This document shows positions 49,261-59,065 of a stretch of 64,000 nt of DNA, piece by piece. Source of the DNA: Pseudomonas sp. Irchel 3E20 (lineage in GTDB: Bacteria > Pseudomonadota > Gammaproteobacteria > Pseudomonadales > Pseudomonadaceae). The stretch lies in assembly GCF_900187645.1 (NCBI RefSeq), contig NZ_FYEE01000006.1, positions 248,001 to 312,000 on the forward strand, written 5' to 3'. The stretch's first letter is position 1. Every line of letters starts with the position of its first letter. Position numbers and translations under genes: made by a program. The notes under the pieces are model-generated. The model ran no database searches. It saw nothing but the letters and a program-made list of their open reading frames with translations, and had not been told where the DNA came from.

Positions 49261-49716
49261 TCATTCCCCCCGCATCAACCGTGTCAGCAGCCGATCCAGG
49301 CTATTGGCGAAGGCCTGTTTGTCCCGTTCGCCATAGGGCCCTTGCCCGCCGCTGGCCTGGCCTTGTTCGCGCAGGTCGGTGAACAGGTTGCGCACGGCCA
49401 GGCGTTCGCCCATGTTTTGCGCGTCGAAGGGTTTGCCCCGTGGGTCGAGGGCGTCCACGCCTTTTTTCACCAAGCGGTCAGCCAGCGGTACGTCGCTGCA
49501 AATCACCAGGTCGCCGGGCACGGCATGTTCCACCAGGTAATCGTCCGCCGCATCCGGCCCGGCCGGCACCACGATCAGCCGCACACAGGCGAACGGCGGT
49601 TTGATCTGGCTCTGGCCCGCCACCAGCAACACCTCGAACTGGCGCTTGAGGGCAAATTTCACCACTTGATCCTTCGCGGCCTTGGGGCAAGCGTCGGCAT
49701 CGATCCACACGCGCAT
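49261..49716 (-). CDS. YaiI/YqxD family (DUF188) protein
   Basis: The 151-residue protein starts MRVWIDADACPKAAKDQVVKFA, with the conserved Asp residues of the DUF188 family (PIN-like fold), and contains VICSDVPLADRLVKKGVDALDPRG. The family is widespread, likely a metal-dependent nuclease fold, but of unknown function. It is a single-gene unit. Confidence 0.92.
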   Translation of the reverse strand: MRVWIDADACPKAAKDQVVKFALKRQFEVLLVAGQSQIKPPFACVRLIVVPAGPDAADDYLVEHAVPGDLVICSDVPLADRLVKKGVDALDPRGKPFDAQNMGERLAVRNLFTDLREQGQASGGQGPYGERDKQAFANSLDRLLTRLMRGE

Positions 49717-49752
49717 GGTTTCTCCTCGCTGGGTCCAGCAATAAACATTGGT

Positions 49753-50037
49753 TTAAACGCCCGCCTTCGTGCGCCGGGCTTTTACCACGCCCATCTGCAG
49801 CCCGAATGGCTTGAACACTGCGTTAAGCGACTTCAGGGTCTGGTTGCCTTCGCCGTGTTCGATATGCACCAGGGTGCGCACCGAGATTTTGCACATGCGC
49901 GCAAATTGGCTCTGGTGCAGCCCTGTCACTTCGACCCGCAAGCGCCGCACGGCTTCGCCGATCTGCAACGTGCCTTCGCCCAGGCCTAGCTGGATGGCGT
50001 CGATGAACCGGGCGCGTTCTTGTAGGGTCATGTTCAT
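49753..50037 (-). CDS. HTH (XRE-like) protein downstream of a HipA-like kinase
   Basis: The 94-residue protein contains one helix-turn-helix, LHQSQFARMCKISVRTLVHIEHGEGNQTLKSLNAVFKPFGLQMGVV, of the HipB/XRE type, preceded by a helical segment. Its start overlaps the end of the HipA-like gene by 4 bp (ATGA), so the two are translated together. By analogy with HipB it should bind the kinase and the operator and act as antitoxin. This is inferred from context; its position after rather than before the kinase is unusual. Confidence 0.85.
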   Translation of the reverse strand: MNMTLQERARFIDAIQLGLGEGTLQIGEAVRRLRVEVTGLHQSQFARMCKISVRTLVHIEHGEGNQTLKSLNAVFKPFGLQMGVVKARRTKAGV

Positions 50038-51359
50038 TGCAGCCCCCAGTCTTTCAAGCGTTGCCCAAGGTTTTTCAGGGCTATGCTCGGGTGCTTGAAC
50101 GTCACGGCGGGCAAGCCGCTGTCGGCGAGGATATCGGGCAGTGCCAGCAGGTGCGCGGCGTCTTCGCGCAGGCGTTCAAAGCTGTCCTGCGGATCGGCGA
50201 TATCGGCCAAGGCCTCGCACGCGGCGCGCCAATCGACCTCCCCGGCCCGCTCGATTTCCCGGGGCCATTTGGTGGTGCGGGTGATGCCTTCGTCGTCCAT
50301 CACCATCGGTGCCAGGTCGTAGATGGGCGCCAGGCGCACCGAGTCGGCCTCGCGGATGATTGCCGTGTTGCGCCCGTGGTTATCAGAGTTGCCCAGTATC
50401 TTGTTCAGCAGGTCACGGCGCAGGTAGTCGGCGACCAGGTCCGGGATTTGCTCGTCCTGCTCCACCCGCCACCACAGTTGCGCCAGCATCTGCATCACCT
50501 GCACGTGGTTCATGGCGCTGCCAGGGGTGGTGACGCCGGCCAGGGAGTAGACCGACTCCACGGCCAAGCGCTCGACGCCGTGGGCCGTCACGCCCCGGTC
50601 AAAGCGCTGCATCCACAGGCTCGGCTTGCTCGCCTCTTCCAGCGCCAGGCCCTCGGCGGCCACGGTCTCGATGCCCAGGGTTTGCAGGGCTTTGTAGTAG
50701 TGGAACTCGCTACGCAGGATGTCCTGGTCCAGTTGCAGCCCCTTGTTGCGGGCGAATTTGACGAACCAGTGCTGCCGGGCCTCGGCGTCATCGAGCACAG
50801 CGTCCGGGTACAGCAGGCCGTCGACGCTTTCGGTGAGCAGCAGCTTCGGCGCCTCCCCCCCCGCCCCGGTTGCACCGCCAATCGCCGCGCCCTGCTCGTA
50901 GGCGTATTCCAGGAAACGCTGGTCGCGGGCGATCACCTCGTCACGGGCAAACCCCATGGGCAGCCGCTTATCTACGTCCTGCAACGACTCCTTGATGCGC
51001 AAATGGCCGATGGGCGCCGGGGTGCTGCGGCCTAGCAGGAACAAATCGGGGCTGATGCCTTCGGGCTTTTGCTGGCCCAGGCGCGCCAGCAGGAAGCGCC
51101 GGGCTGCGCCGGCCGGAGCGATGTCGTGTAAAAAGGCCGGCGCACTGGCCTGGTCTTCGCTGTTCCAGTCCAACGGCAGGTTGGCACTGACAGCACTGGC
51201 GAAGGGGTCGCCGATATCGCCCAGGTGCGCCACTAGGTAGTCCTGCAGGTAGCCGAAGCTACAACGGCTTTGCAGGCCCTCTTGCGGTTCGTGGAAGGTC
51301 AGGAGCATGGCGTCTTGCCATTCGCCTGCCGACCAAAGTTGGAGTGTCAAAGTGAACAT
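50034..51359 (-). CDS. hipA: HipA-like serine/threonine kinase (candidate toxin)
   Basis: The 441-residue protein has the HipA kinase elements: a glycine-rich loop GGATGAGGEAPKLLL near residues 161-175, a lysine strand WFVKFARN (Lys201), the catalytic loop NKILGNSDNHGRNTAII with Asp326, and the metal-binding APIYDLAPM with Asp348. HipA toxins phosphorylate glutamyl-tRNA synthetase or related targets and cause dormancy. The N-terminal region (1-130) differs from E. coli HipA as I recall it. Start ATG at 51359 has CAGGT upstream; a TTG 15 bases earlier is possible. The target is unknown. Confidence 0.88.
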   Translation of the reverse strand: MFTLTLQLWSAGEWQDAMLLTFHEPQEGLQSRCSFGYLQDYLVAHLGDIGDPFASAVSANLPLDWNSEDQASAPAFLHDIAPAGAARRFLLARLGQQKPEGISPDLFLLGRSTPAPIGHLRIKESLQDVDKRLPMGFARDEVIARDQRFLEYAYEQGAAIGGATGAGGEAPKLLLTESVDGLLYPDAVLDDAEARQHWFVKFARNKGLQLDQDILRSEFHYYKALQTLGIETVAAEGLALEEASKPSLWMQRFDRGVTAHGVERLAVESVYSLAGVTTPGSAMNHVQVMQMLAQLWWRVEQDEQIPDLVADYLRRDLLNKILGNSDNHGRNTAIIREADSVRLAPIYDLAPMVMDDEGITRTTKWPREIERAGEVDWRAACEALADIADPQDSFERLREDAAHLLALPDILADSGLPAVTFKHPSIALKNLGQRLKDWGLQ

Positions 51360-51802
51360 GGCTGTTACCTGCAATTTGATGCCTTTGAGGGAGCGTCCAA
51401 AGTCGTTGCCTGCAATATAGTGCAGATGGTTGCACTATGTGTGCCTTATATGTGCATTAAAATGCATTTATACGCCGTTAACAGGGTGCTCACACGCAAT
51501 AAAATGCAGATGCCTGCGACTGCGACCCCCGCACTGCCAGTGCGCCATGGCACAGGCGCCAATCAACCCGGCGAAGGGAGCAACGGAGGGCGGGCCGGGT
51601 GGGGGCGCCCTACAGGTGTTTCCGCAGTCACGGTGAGGCAAAGCTGCCACTCAAGCAGGCCACCGGCCAACTTTGCTCCGCCGCCCCACAATGCCGACAC
51701 GTAATGCCGCCATAGCGCGCAAAAACCACGGAAAACCCCGGCATTAATAGCCCGCCATGGCCCCGTAGAGTTCCGCCTCCCGAACCACGAGGCTCCTCCT
51801 TC
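51360..51802. other. Divergent region between hipA and the autotransporter gene
   Basis: No gene is seen in these 443 bases. The hipA-proximal 150 bases are AT-richer than the surroundings and full of TGCA half-sites (for example ATATAGTGCAG, TGCATTAAAATGCA, AAAATGCAGATG), including a perfect palindrome at 51418-51437. The rest holds nothing recognised except the autotransporter leader with ACGAGG about 11 bases before its ATG. Confidence 0.6.
51418..51437. promoter_or_regulatory. Palindromic operator candidate for the HipA/HTH genes
   Basis: TAGTGCAGATGGTTGCACTA is a perfect 7-bp inverted repeat with a 6-base spacer, about 60 bases upstream of the hipA ATG. On the reverse strand TATATT just downstream could be the -10, so a bound repressor would block the promoter. 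The natural candidate to bind it is the HTH protein, as HipB does at its own operators. Confidence 0.5.
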
Positions 51803-53848
51803 ATGCCGACCTTGCTCCCACCTAGCCCCCATGCACTCGCCCTGGCCATCGCCCTGACCCTGCCCACGGTGAAAATGGCCCACGCCCAACAAAGCCAGGC
51901 GCCACTCCCGCCAAAGACAGTGGCCGAGGTGTTAGGCCTACTGGAAGACTTCGCCAATGACCCCACAATCAAGACGACCCTGATTGCCACCAACAGCAAA
52001 GACAACATCCTCAACTCTGCCCTGGGCATGGACGATGACCTGCTGACCCTCCAGCTCGATGGCATCCAGGAACACGCTTTCGATGGCGGCGAAGGGTTCA
52101 ATGTGTTGAGGCTGGAGGCCAACCACGGCGCCACCTTGACTGAGACACGCAACTTCCAGGGGCTGGACGTTCCGCAAGGCAACTGGACAGTGCAAGGCAC
52201 GGGCGACTTCCAGTTCGGTGCACTGGTGCGCAATAGCGCCACCCTCATCAACCAGGGCACCATCGTCGGCGATGCGTTCGTGGCGCAGGGCGCCACTTAT
52301 GGCGGCAACGGCAAGGTCCGCAACCTGATCGTCGAAGGAACCCTGCACGTGAATCCTACGCAGGGCGCCGCATGGGTCGGCGAGGACCTGACCCTTGCCG
52401 AGGGCTCGACGCTGGTTTACGACATCGCTCAAAACGGCGACGGCGCCAAGGTCCAGGTCGAGGGCACCGCTAAAATCGACAACGCCGCATTAACGGTCAA
52501 GGCTGCCGACACCGCCTACCCTGACCCCCTGTACTTCACCGTCATCCAGGCCGGCAAGATCGAGGGTGAATTTGGGGAGGTGAACAGCGACCTGCTCTAC
52601 TTGACGCCCGCCCTGCACTACAGCGAAACGACCGTAGACCTGGCTTACACCCGCAACGAACGGCGCCTTGAAGACGGTGCCGGCAGCGATAACGGCCGCG
52701 AAGCCGCCAACGGCCTGGAACCCGACTCAACCGCCCCTGGCACCCCCCGCAACGCCGAGGACACAGACACTCCACTTAACACTGAGAACACAAACACCCC
52801 TGACAGCCCTGTAAACAGGGGCAACCCAGCGGGCACGGGTAATGGCGCCCTGGACGCCCTGCTCACCAGCACCCAGCACCAAGCGGCCGATGCCCTGGAA
52901 CAACTGGCCGGTGGCGCCAACGCGAACCTGGCCAACATTACCCAGAACAGCGCCCGGCCCGTGGTCGGCAGCCTGCTGGCCACCCTGCGCCAGGGCAGCG
53001 ATGCCCCGGCGCAGTTCGACAGCGGCAACGGTCGCGTGTGGGTGCAGGCCCTGGGCAACTCGACCACCACCGACCGCGCCCACGCCAGCCGTGCGCTGCA
53101 ACAACGCACCCATGGCGTGGTGGTGGGCGCCGACTGGTCCGTGAACGAGACCTGGAGCCTGGGCCTGCTGGGCGCCAAATCGCAGACCCAGGTCGACGGC
53201 CGACGGTTCGATGCCGACCTCGACAACTGGTACCTGGGCGCCTACGCCATAGGCCAACGCGGCCCGCTCGCGCTGCGCCTGGGCGCAACCTATGGCAGCC
53301 ACTCCGGTGACACGCAGCGCAACCTGGCATTCAAGGGCTATCGCGACACCCTCAAGGGCTCCTTCGATTCCAGCACCCAGCAAGCCTTCGCCGAATTGGG
53401 CTACCAAATGGGCAGCGCCAACCTGAGCGCCGAGCCTTTTGTCAGCCTGGGCTATGAGCGCTATCAACGCGCCAGCTACCAGGAAAAGGGCGGCGATGCG
53501 GCCCTGCGGGTCGAGCGCCAGAGCCGGCAAAACCTGAACAACACCTTCGGCCTGCGCCTCGCCCAGTTCACCCTGCTGGACAACGGCATGGCCCTGATGC
53601 CGAGCCTGAGCGCCGGTTGGAAACACACCTACGGCGACTTGCAAAGCAAGACCCGCCAAAGCTTCGTCAGCACTGGCAAGGGTTTCACCATCGAAGGTGC
53701 GGCCCAGGACCGTGACAGCCTGGTACTGGCCGCTGGTCTGGACCTGAGACTGTCCGAGCACCACACCTTGGGCGTCGGCTATCAGGGCGAGCTGAGCAGC
53801 AACAACCGCAGCAATGGCCTGACAGGGCAGTGGCGGATGAGCTTCTAA
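51803..53848 (+). CDS. Type V autotransporter with short passenger
   Basis: The 681-residue protein has a signal peptide ending near AHA (about residue 28) and a passenger (about 29-290) with short beta-helix-like repeats (GNWTVQGTGDFQFGALVRNSATLINQGTIVGDAFVAQGATYGGNGKVRNLIVEGTLHV). A Thr/Asn/Pro/Asp-rich linker follows (about 296-350), then a helix and a C-terminal autotransporter barrel (about 409-681) from GRVWVQALG to the terminal WRMSF with Phe last. No protease or lipase motif is seen in the passenger. It is probably a surface adhesin-like protein. Confidence 0.88.
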   Translation: MPTLLPPSPHALALAIALTLPTVKMAHAQQSQAPLPPKTVAEVLGLLEDFANDPTIKTTLIATNSKDNILNSALGMDDDLLTLQLDGIQEHAFDGGEGFNVLRLEANHGATLTETRNFQGLDVPQGNWTVQGTGDFQFGALVRNSATLINQGTIVGDAFVAQGATYGGNGKVRNLIVEGTLHVNPTQGAAWVGEDLTLAEGSTLVYDIAQNGDGAKVQVEGTAKIDNAALTVKAADTAYPDPLYFTVIQAGKIEGEFGEVNSDLLYLTPALHYSETTVDLAYTRNERRLEDGAGSDNGREAANGLEPDSTAPGTPRNAEDTDTPLNTENTNTPDSPVNRGNPAGTGNGALDALLTSTQHQAADALEQLAGGANANLANITQNSARPVVGSLLATLRQGSDAPAQFDSGNGRVWVQALGNSTTTDRAHASRALQQRTHGVVVGADWSVNETWSLGLLGAKSQTQVDGRRFDADLDNWYLGAYAIGQRGPLALRLGATYGSHSGDTQRNLAFKGYRDTLKGSFDSSTQQAFAELGYQMGSANLSAEPFVSLGYERYQRASYQEKGGDAALRVERQSRQNLNNTFGLRLAQFTLLDNGMALMPSLSAGWKHTYGDLQSKTRQSFVSTGKGFTIEGAAQDRDSLVLAAGLDLRLSEHHTLGVGYQGELSSNNRSNGLTGQWRMSF

Positions 53849-53947
53849 AAGCACTGTACGGCTCAACACCTGTCACTTCTGACAGTAGACGGGTATCAGG
53901 ACCACGCTTAGCCTGATCCCGTCGCCCCCTCGCCCACGAGGTGCACC

Positions 53948-54256
53948 ATGGCCAGCTCAAAAAACCCCGCCACACTCCCCAGCATTGTTCGGGTGGGAGA
54001 AGTCATATTTCTGGAAAACCCCAAGACCCATTCCCTGACTGGCCTCTACGCCGTCCAATTCAAGAAAGACAATATGGCCACCCAGGTCGAAATCAGCAGA
54101 AATAGCGCCGACGCAGTCAACTTCAAGGCGCCGCCACTGCAAAACGGGCCCAACGAAGTCACCGGGCTCTACCCTGAGGGCAGCGTGATCGCTGAGCCTC
54201 ACTTGGGCCGCACTGAAATTATTGCCAGCCGGGAGAAATTCAGAATCCGGCCTTGA
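53948..54256 (+). CDS. Hypothetical protein downstream of the autotransporter
   Basis: The 102-residue product (start MASSKNPATLPSIVRVGEVIFLENPK) has no signal peptide, membrane segment or recognised domain. It looks like a small beta-rich globular protein (TGLYAVQFKKD, ATQVEISRNS, SVIAEPHLGRTEIIASREKFRI). GAGG precedes the ATG. It lies 99 bp after the autotransporter and convergent with pycB. It is not recognised. Confidence 0.65.
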   Translation: MASSKNPATLPSIVRVGEVIFLENPKTHSLTGLYAVQFKKDNMATQVEISRNSADAVNFKAPPLQNGPNEVTGLYPEGSVIAEPHLGRTEIIASREKFRIRP

Positions 54257-54265
54257 ATCGAGTTT

Positions 54266-54296
54266 TTTACGCAAAAAAAAGGGGAGCACATGCCCC
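54266..54296. terminator. Probable terminator between convergent genes
   Basis: AAAAAAAAGGGG and CCCCCC flank an 8-base loop after the hypothetical gene and before the pycB stop on the other strand. On the reverse strand the stem is followed by a T run, so it best fits termination of pycB; the forward strand lacks a T tract. Confidence 0.5.
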
Positions 54297-54333
54297 CCCG
54301 AGGTTTAAAGCGTTGTAGCCGAAGGCTGTTAAA

Positions 54334-56142
54334 TCAGCCTTCGATCTCGATCAGTATCTCGCCCGGGTTGACCCGGTCGCCCTTGGCCACATGGATGGCC
54401 ACGACCTTGCCCGCGATGGCCGATTGCACTTCGGTTTCCATCTTCATGGCTTCGGTAATCAGCACGGCTTGCCCGGCCTTGACCACGTCGCCTTCCTTGA
54501 CTAGCACATCGACGATGTTGCCCGGCATGGTGATGCTGACATGGCCTGGCGTACTGGCCTGCTTGCGCTGGCTGGTGCCACCGCCGACAAATTCGTTGAG
54601 CGGCTCGAACACCACTTCTTCGGGCATGCCGTCGATGGACAGGTAGAAGTGGCGCTTGCCTTCGGCCTTGACGCCGACACCGGTGATGTCCACGCGGTAG
54701 GTTTCACCGTGCACGTCGATGACGAACTCGGTCGGCACGCCTTCACCGCCCGCCGAGCGCACGCCACCCGCTTCGGGGATCGGCAGCAAGGCTTCCGGGG
54801 TCAGGGTGCCTGCGTCGCGTTCTTCGAGGAACTTGCGGCCAATGTCCGGGAACATGGCGTAAGTCAGCACGTCCTCCTCGGATTTGGCCAACGCGCCAAT
54901 CTCACCGCGCAGCTTGGTCATTTCCGGCTTGAGCAAGTCGGCGGGGCGCACGTCGATCACGTCTTCGCTACCGATGGCCTGGCGGCGCAGTTTCTCGTCA
55001 ACAGTGCCCGGCGCCTTGCCGTAGCCGCCTTGCAGGTACAGCTTCACTTCGTTGGTGATGGTTTTGTAGCGCTCGCCAGCCAGCACGTTGAAGAACGCCT
55101 GGGTGCCGACGATCTGCGAGGTTGGCGTGACCAGGGGCGGGAAACCCAGGTCTTCGCGTACCCGTGGAATCTCGGCCAACACTTCGCTCATGCGGTTGAG
55201 TGCACCCTGCTCTTTCAACTGGTTGGCCAGGTTGGAAATCATCCCGCCCGGCACTTGGTTGACTTGCACGCGGGTATCGACCGCGGTGAATTCACTCTCG
55301 AACTGGTGGTATTTCTTACGCACCGCGTAGAAGTACAGGCCAATCTCTTGCAGCAGTTCCAAGTCCAGGCCGGTGTCGAATTCACTGCCCTTGAGGGCCG
55401 CAACCATCGACTCGGTGCCCGGATGGCTGGTGCCCCAAGCGAAGCTGGAAATCGCCGTGTCGATATGGTCGGCACCGTTCTCGATGGCCTTGAGTTGGCA
55501 CATCGCCGCCAGGCCCGCAGTGTCGTGGGAGTGGATGAAGATCGGCAGCGACTGCTCGGCTTTGAGCGCCTTGACCAATTCGCCCGTGGCGTAAGGCGTG
55601 AGCAGGCCGGCCATGTCCTTGATCGCCACCGAGTCGCACCCCATGGCTTCCATTTGCTTGGCCTGGGCCACGAACGCGTCGATGGTGTGCACCGGGCTGG
55701 TGGTGTAGGCGATGGTGCCCTGGGCGTGCTTGCCGGCGGCTTTCACCGCTTCGATGGCCACGCGCAGGTTACGCACGTCGTTCATCGCGTCGAAGATACG
55801 GAACACGTCGATGCCGTTGACCGCAGCCTTGGCCACGAACGCCTTGACCACGTCATCGCTGTAGTGGCGATAGCCCAGCAGGTTCTGCCCGCGCAGGAGC
55901 ATTTGCAGCCGTGTGTTGGGCAATGCCGCGCGCAGCTTGCGCAGGCGCTCCCACGGGTCTTCCTTGAGAAAGCGCACACAGGCGTCGAACGTGGCCCCAC
56001 CCCAGACTTCCAGCGACCAGTAGCCGACTTTGTCGAGCTTGTCGCAGATGGGCAGCATGTCATCGGTGCGCATGCGGGTCGCCAACAGCGATTGGTGGGC
56101 GTCGCGCAGAATCGTGTCGGTTACGAAGATCTTCTTGCTCAT
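54334..56142 (-). CDS. pycB: Pyruvate carboxylase subunit B (OadA-like)
   Basis: The 602-residue protein has an N-terminal carboxyltransferase TIM barrel (ITDTILRDAHQSLLATRMRTDDM-type start, WGGATFDACVRFLKEDPWERL), a conserved carboxylase domain, an Ala/Pro-poor linker, and a C-terminal biotinyl domain with the biotin lysine in ITEAMKMETEVQ. Together with PycA it makes oxaloacetate from pyruvate for anaplerosis. No membrane beta subunit of oxaloacetate decarboxylase is nearby, which favours the carboxylase role. Confidence 0.94.
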   Translation of the reverse strand: MSKKIFVTDTILRDAHQSLLATRMRTDDMLPICDKLDKVGYWSLEVWGGATFDACVRFLKEDPWERLRKLRAALPNTRLQMLLRGQNLLGYRHYSDDVVKAFVAKAAVNGIDVFRIFDAMNDVRNLRVAIEAVKAAGKHAQGTIAYTTSPVHTIDAFVAQAKQMEAMGCDSVAIKDMAGLLTPYATGELVKALKAEQSLPIFIHSHDTAGLAAMCQLKAIENGADHIDTAISSFAWGTSHPGTESMVAALKGSEFDTGLDLELLQEIGLYFYAVRKKYHQFESEFTAVDTRVQVNQVPGGMISNLANQLKEQGALNRMSEVLAEIPRVREDLGFPPLVTPTSQIVGTQAFFNVLAGERYKTITNEVKLYLQGGYGKAPGTVDEKLRRQAIGSEDVIDVRPADLLKPEMTKLRGEIGALAKSEEDVLTYAMFPDIGRKFLEERDAGTLTPEALLPIPEAGGVRSAGGEGVPTEFVIDVHGETYRVDITGVGVKAEGKRHFYLSIDGMPEEVVFEPLNEFVGGGTSQRKQASTPGHVSITMPGNIVDVLVKEGDVVKAGQAVLITEAMKMETEVQSAIAGKVVAIHVAKGDRVNPGEILIEIEG

Positions 56143-56244
56143 TGTTATCTCCTCTTAGCGGCAAGCTTCCAGCCACAAGCGACAAGTAAAAGCCGATCCG
56201 CTCTTAACTTGCCGCTTACCACTGAAAACTTGCAGCTGCTTCAT

Positions 56245-57660
<1,416 letters not shown>

Positions 57661-57850
57661 TTGGAATTTCCCTTGAGCCGATTGCTATTGCCACCCGCTA
57701 GACCGGGTCGACGAGTGACCAAATGTTTCTGGCCAGCCGCGTAGCCACACTAGTCCTCTCAAGGGATTAACAAAAATCAATAATTATTGGGTCGTGCATA
57801 AGCAAAAGCTTATAGTTGAGCTTCCCGCCCGTGACGAGAGTTTTCAGTAA

Positions 57851-58813
57851 ATGCGTAAGTCATTGATGCGTATGACATTGCGTCAACTTCAGATCTTCAA
57901 TGAGGTCTGTGATTTGCGCTCTTACAGCCGCGCGGCCGAGGAAATGTCCCTCACACAACCTGCCGTTAGCCTACAGATTCGTCAACTTGAAGAGCTGATC
58001 GGCCAGCCACTCTTCGATTACGTGGGCAAAAAACTCTACATGACTGAAGCAGCTGAAGCGTTACAGCGCGCTAGCCGGGATATTTTCGGGCGCCTGGAAA
58101 ACCTCGACATGCAGCTCTCGGACATGCAGGGCTCGCTCCAGGGGCAACTAAAACTGGCGGTGGAATCGAGCGCCAAATACTTCGTGCCGCACCTGTTCGC
58201 CGCATTCCGGCGCCAGCATCCGGAGGTCAATCTGCACCTGACGGTCATCAACCGCGCGCAGGCCATACGTCGCCTGTCGGACAACCGCGACGACCTGGTG
58301 ATTATGTCGATGGTGCCCCAGGACATGGGCCTGGAGTTCCTGCCCTTCCTCAATAACCCCATCGTCGCCGTCGCCCCGCCCGACCACCCGCTGTGCCATC
58401 AGGGGCCGCTGCGCCTGCAAGACCTCGAACCCCACACCCTGTTGATCCGCGAACCCGGCTCGGGCACGCGGTTGGCGTGTGAGGAATACTTCAAGGAAAA
58501 ACGCGTGCACTTCACCCAGACCCAGGAAGTGGCGTCCGCCGAAGCGCAACGCGAATGCGTGGTGGCGGGCCTGGGCGTGGCTTTGCTGACGCGCCACGCC
58601 CTGAACCTGGAACTGGCCACCGGCAGACTGGTGGAGTTGCCGGTGGAGGAGCTGCCGCTGTACCGCAGTTGGTGCGTGGTGCAGGCCAAGGCCAAGCGCC
58701 TGTCACCGGTGGCCCATGCGTTCCTGGGCTTTATTCGCAGCGAGCGGGCGCAGATCAGTGAGCTGGTTGAGCGTTTCGACGGCCGGCGCTTGGCGCTGCC
58801 TGCCAGAAATTGA
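57851..58813 (+). CDS. pycR: LysR-family regulator of pyruvate carboxylase (PycR)
   Basis: The 320-residue protein has an N-terminal HTH (TLRQLQIFNEVCDLRSYSRAAEEMSLTQPAVSLQIRQLEELIGQPLFDYVGKKLYMT) and a CbbR-like effector domain (LKLAVESSAKYFVPHLFAAFRRQHPEVNLHLTVIN). It is divergent from pycA across about 190 bp. In P. aeruginosa the divergent PycR affects pycA/pycB expression and virulence. Several in-frame starts lie within the first eight residues. Confidence 0.92.
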   Translation: MRKSLMRMTLRQLQIFNEVCDLRSYSRAAEEMSLTQPAVSLQIRQLEELIGQPLFDYVGKKLYMTEAAEALQRASRDIFGRLENLDMQLSDMQGSLQGQLKLAVESSAKYFVPHLFAAFRRQHPEVNLHLTVINRAQAIRRLSDNRDDLVIMSMVPQDMGLEFLPFLNNPIVAVAPPDHPLCHQGPLRLQDLEPHTLLIREPGSGTRLACEEYFKEKRVHFTQTQEVASAEAQRECVVAGLGVALLTRHALNLELATGRLVELPVEELPLYRSWCVVQAKAKRLSPVAHAFLGFIRSERAQISELVERFDGRRLALPARN

Positions 58814-58967
58814 GTTCTGCCGCGTCAGGCAAATCGCCAATTTGTGCGAGCAACTGCCGCTGCTGGCAACGGTCCTCGATCGCACGGCGAAACGCCATGC
58901 GGCGCTGGTCTTCCTGCTGACGACGGGTTTTGACGGCGCTGTTGCGTTCTTCGTAGGGCTGGGCCAT
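58755..58967 (-). CDS. Small PA3496-family-like protein
   Basis: The 70-residue product is basic and helical (MAQPYEERNSAVKTRRQQED, then QRRMAFRRAIEDRCQQRQLLAQIGDL). The R-R-x-x-E-D-Q-R-R-M-x-F-R-R-A-I-E pattern recalls small Pseudomonas proteins called PA3496-family, putative envelope integrity; this rests on memory. TTGGGAGA lies 6 bases before the ATG. Its last 59 bases are antisense to the pycR 3' end. Confidence 0.65.
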   Translation of the reverse strand: MAQPYEERNSAVKTRRQQEDQRRMAFRRAIEDRCQQRQLLAQIGDLPDAAELNFWQAAPSAGRRNAQPAH

Positions 58968-59065
58968 TTCGAGTCTCCCAAGGCGAGTACGGGAGTTTCA
59001 CGATAGGCGCCTAGGGTGACGGTTTGGCGGCGCGGGGGTTACAGGTAGATGACGGTGGCGCCGGC

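Noticed and set aside
54334..56142. Oxaloacetate decarboxylase alpha subunit of a sodium pump
   Set aside because: No membrane beta or gamma subunit is nearby and a biotin carboxylase gene is adjacent, so PycB of pyruvate carboxylase is preferred.
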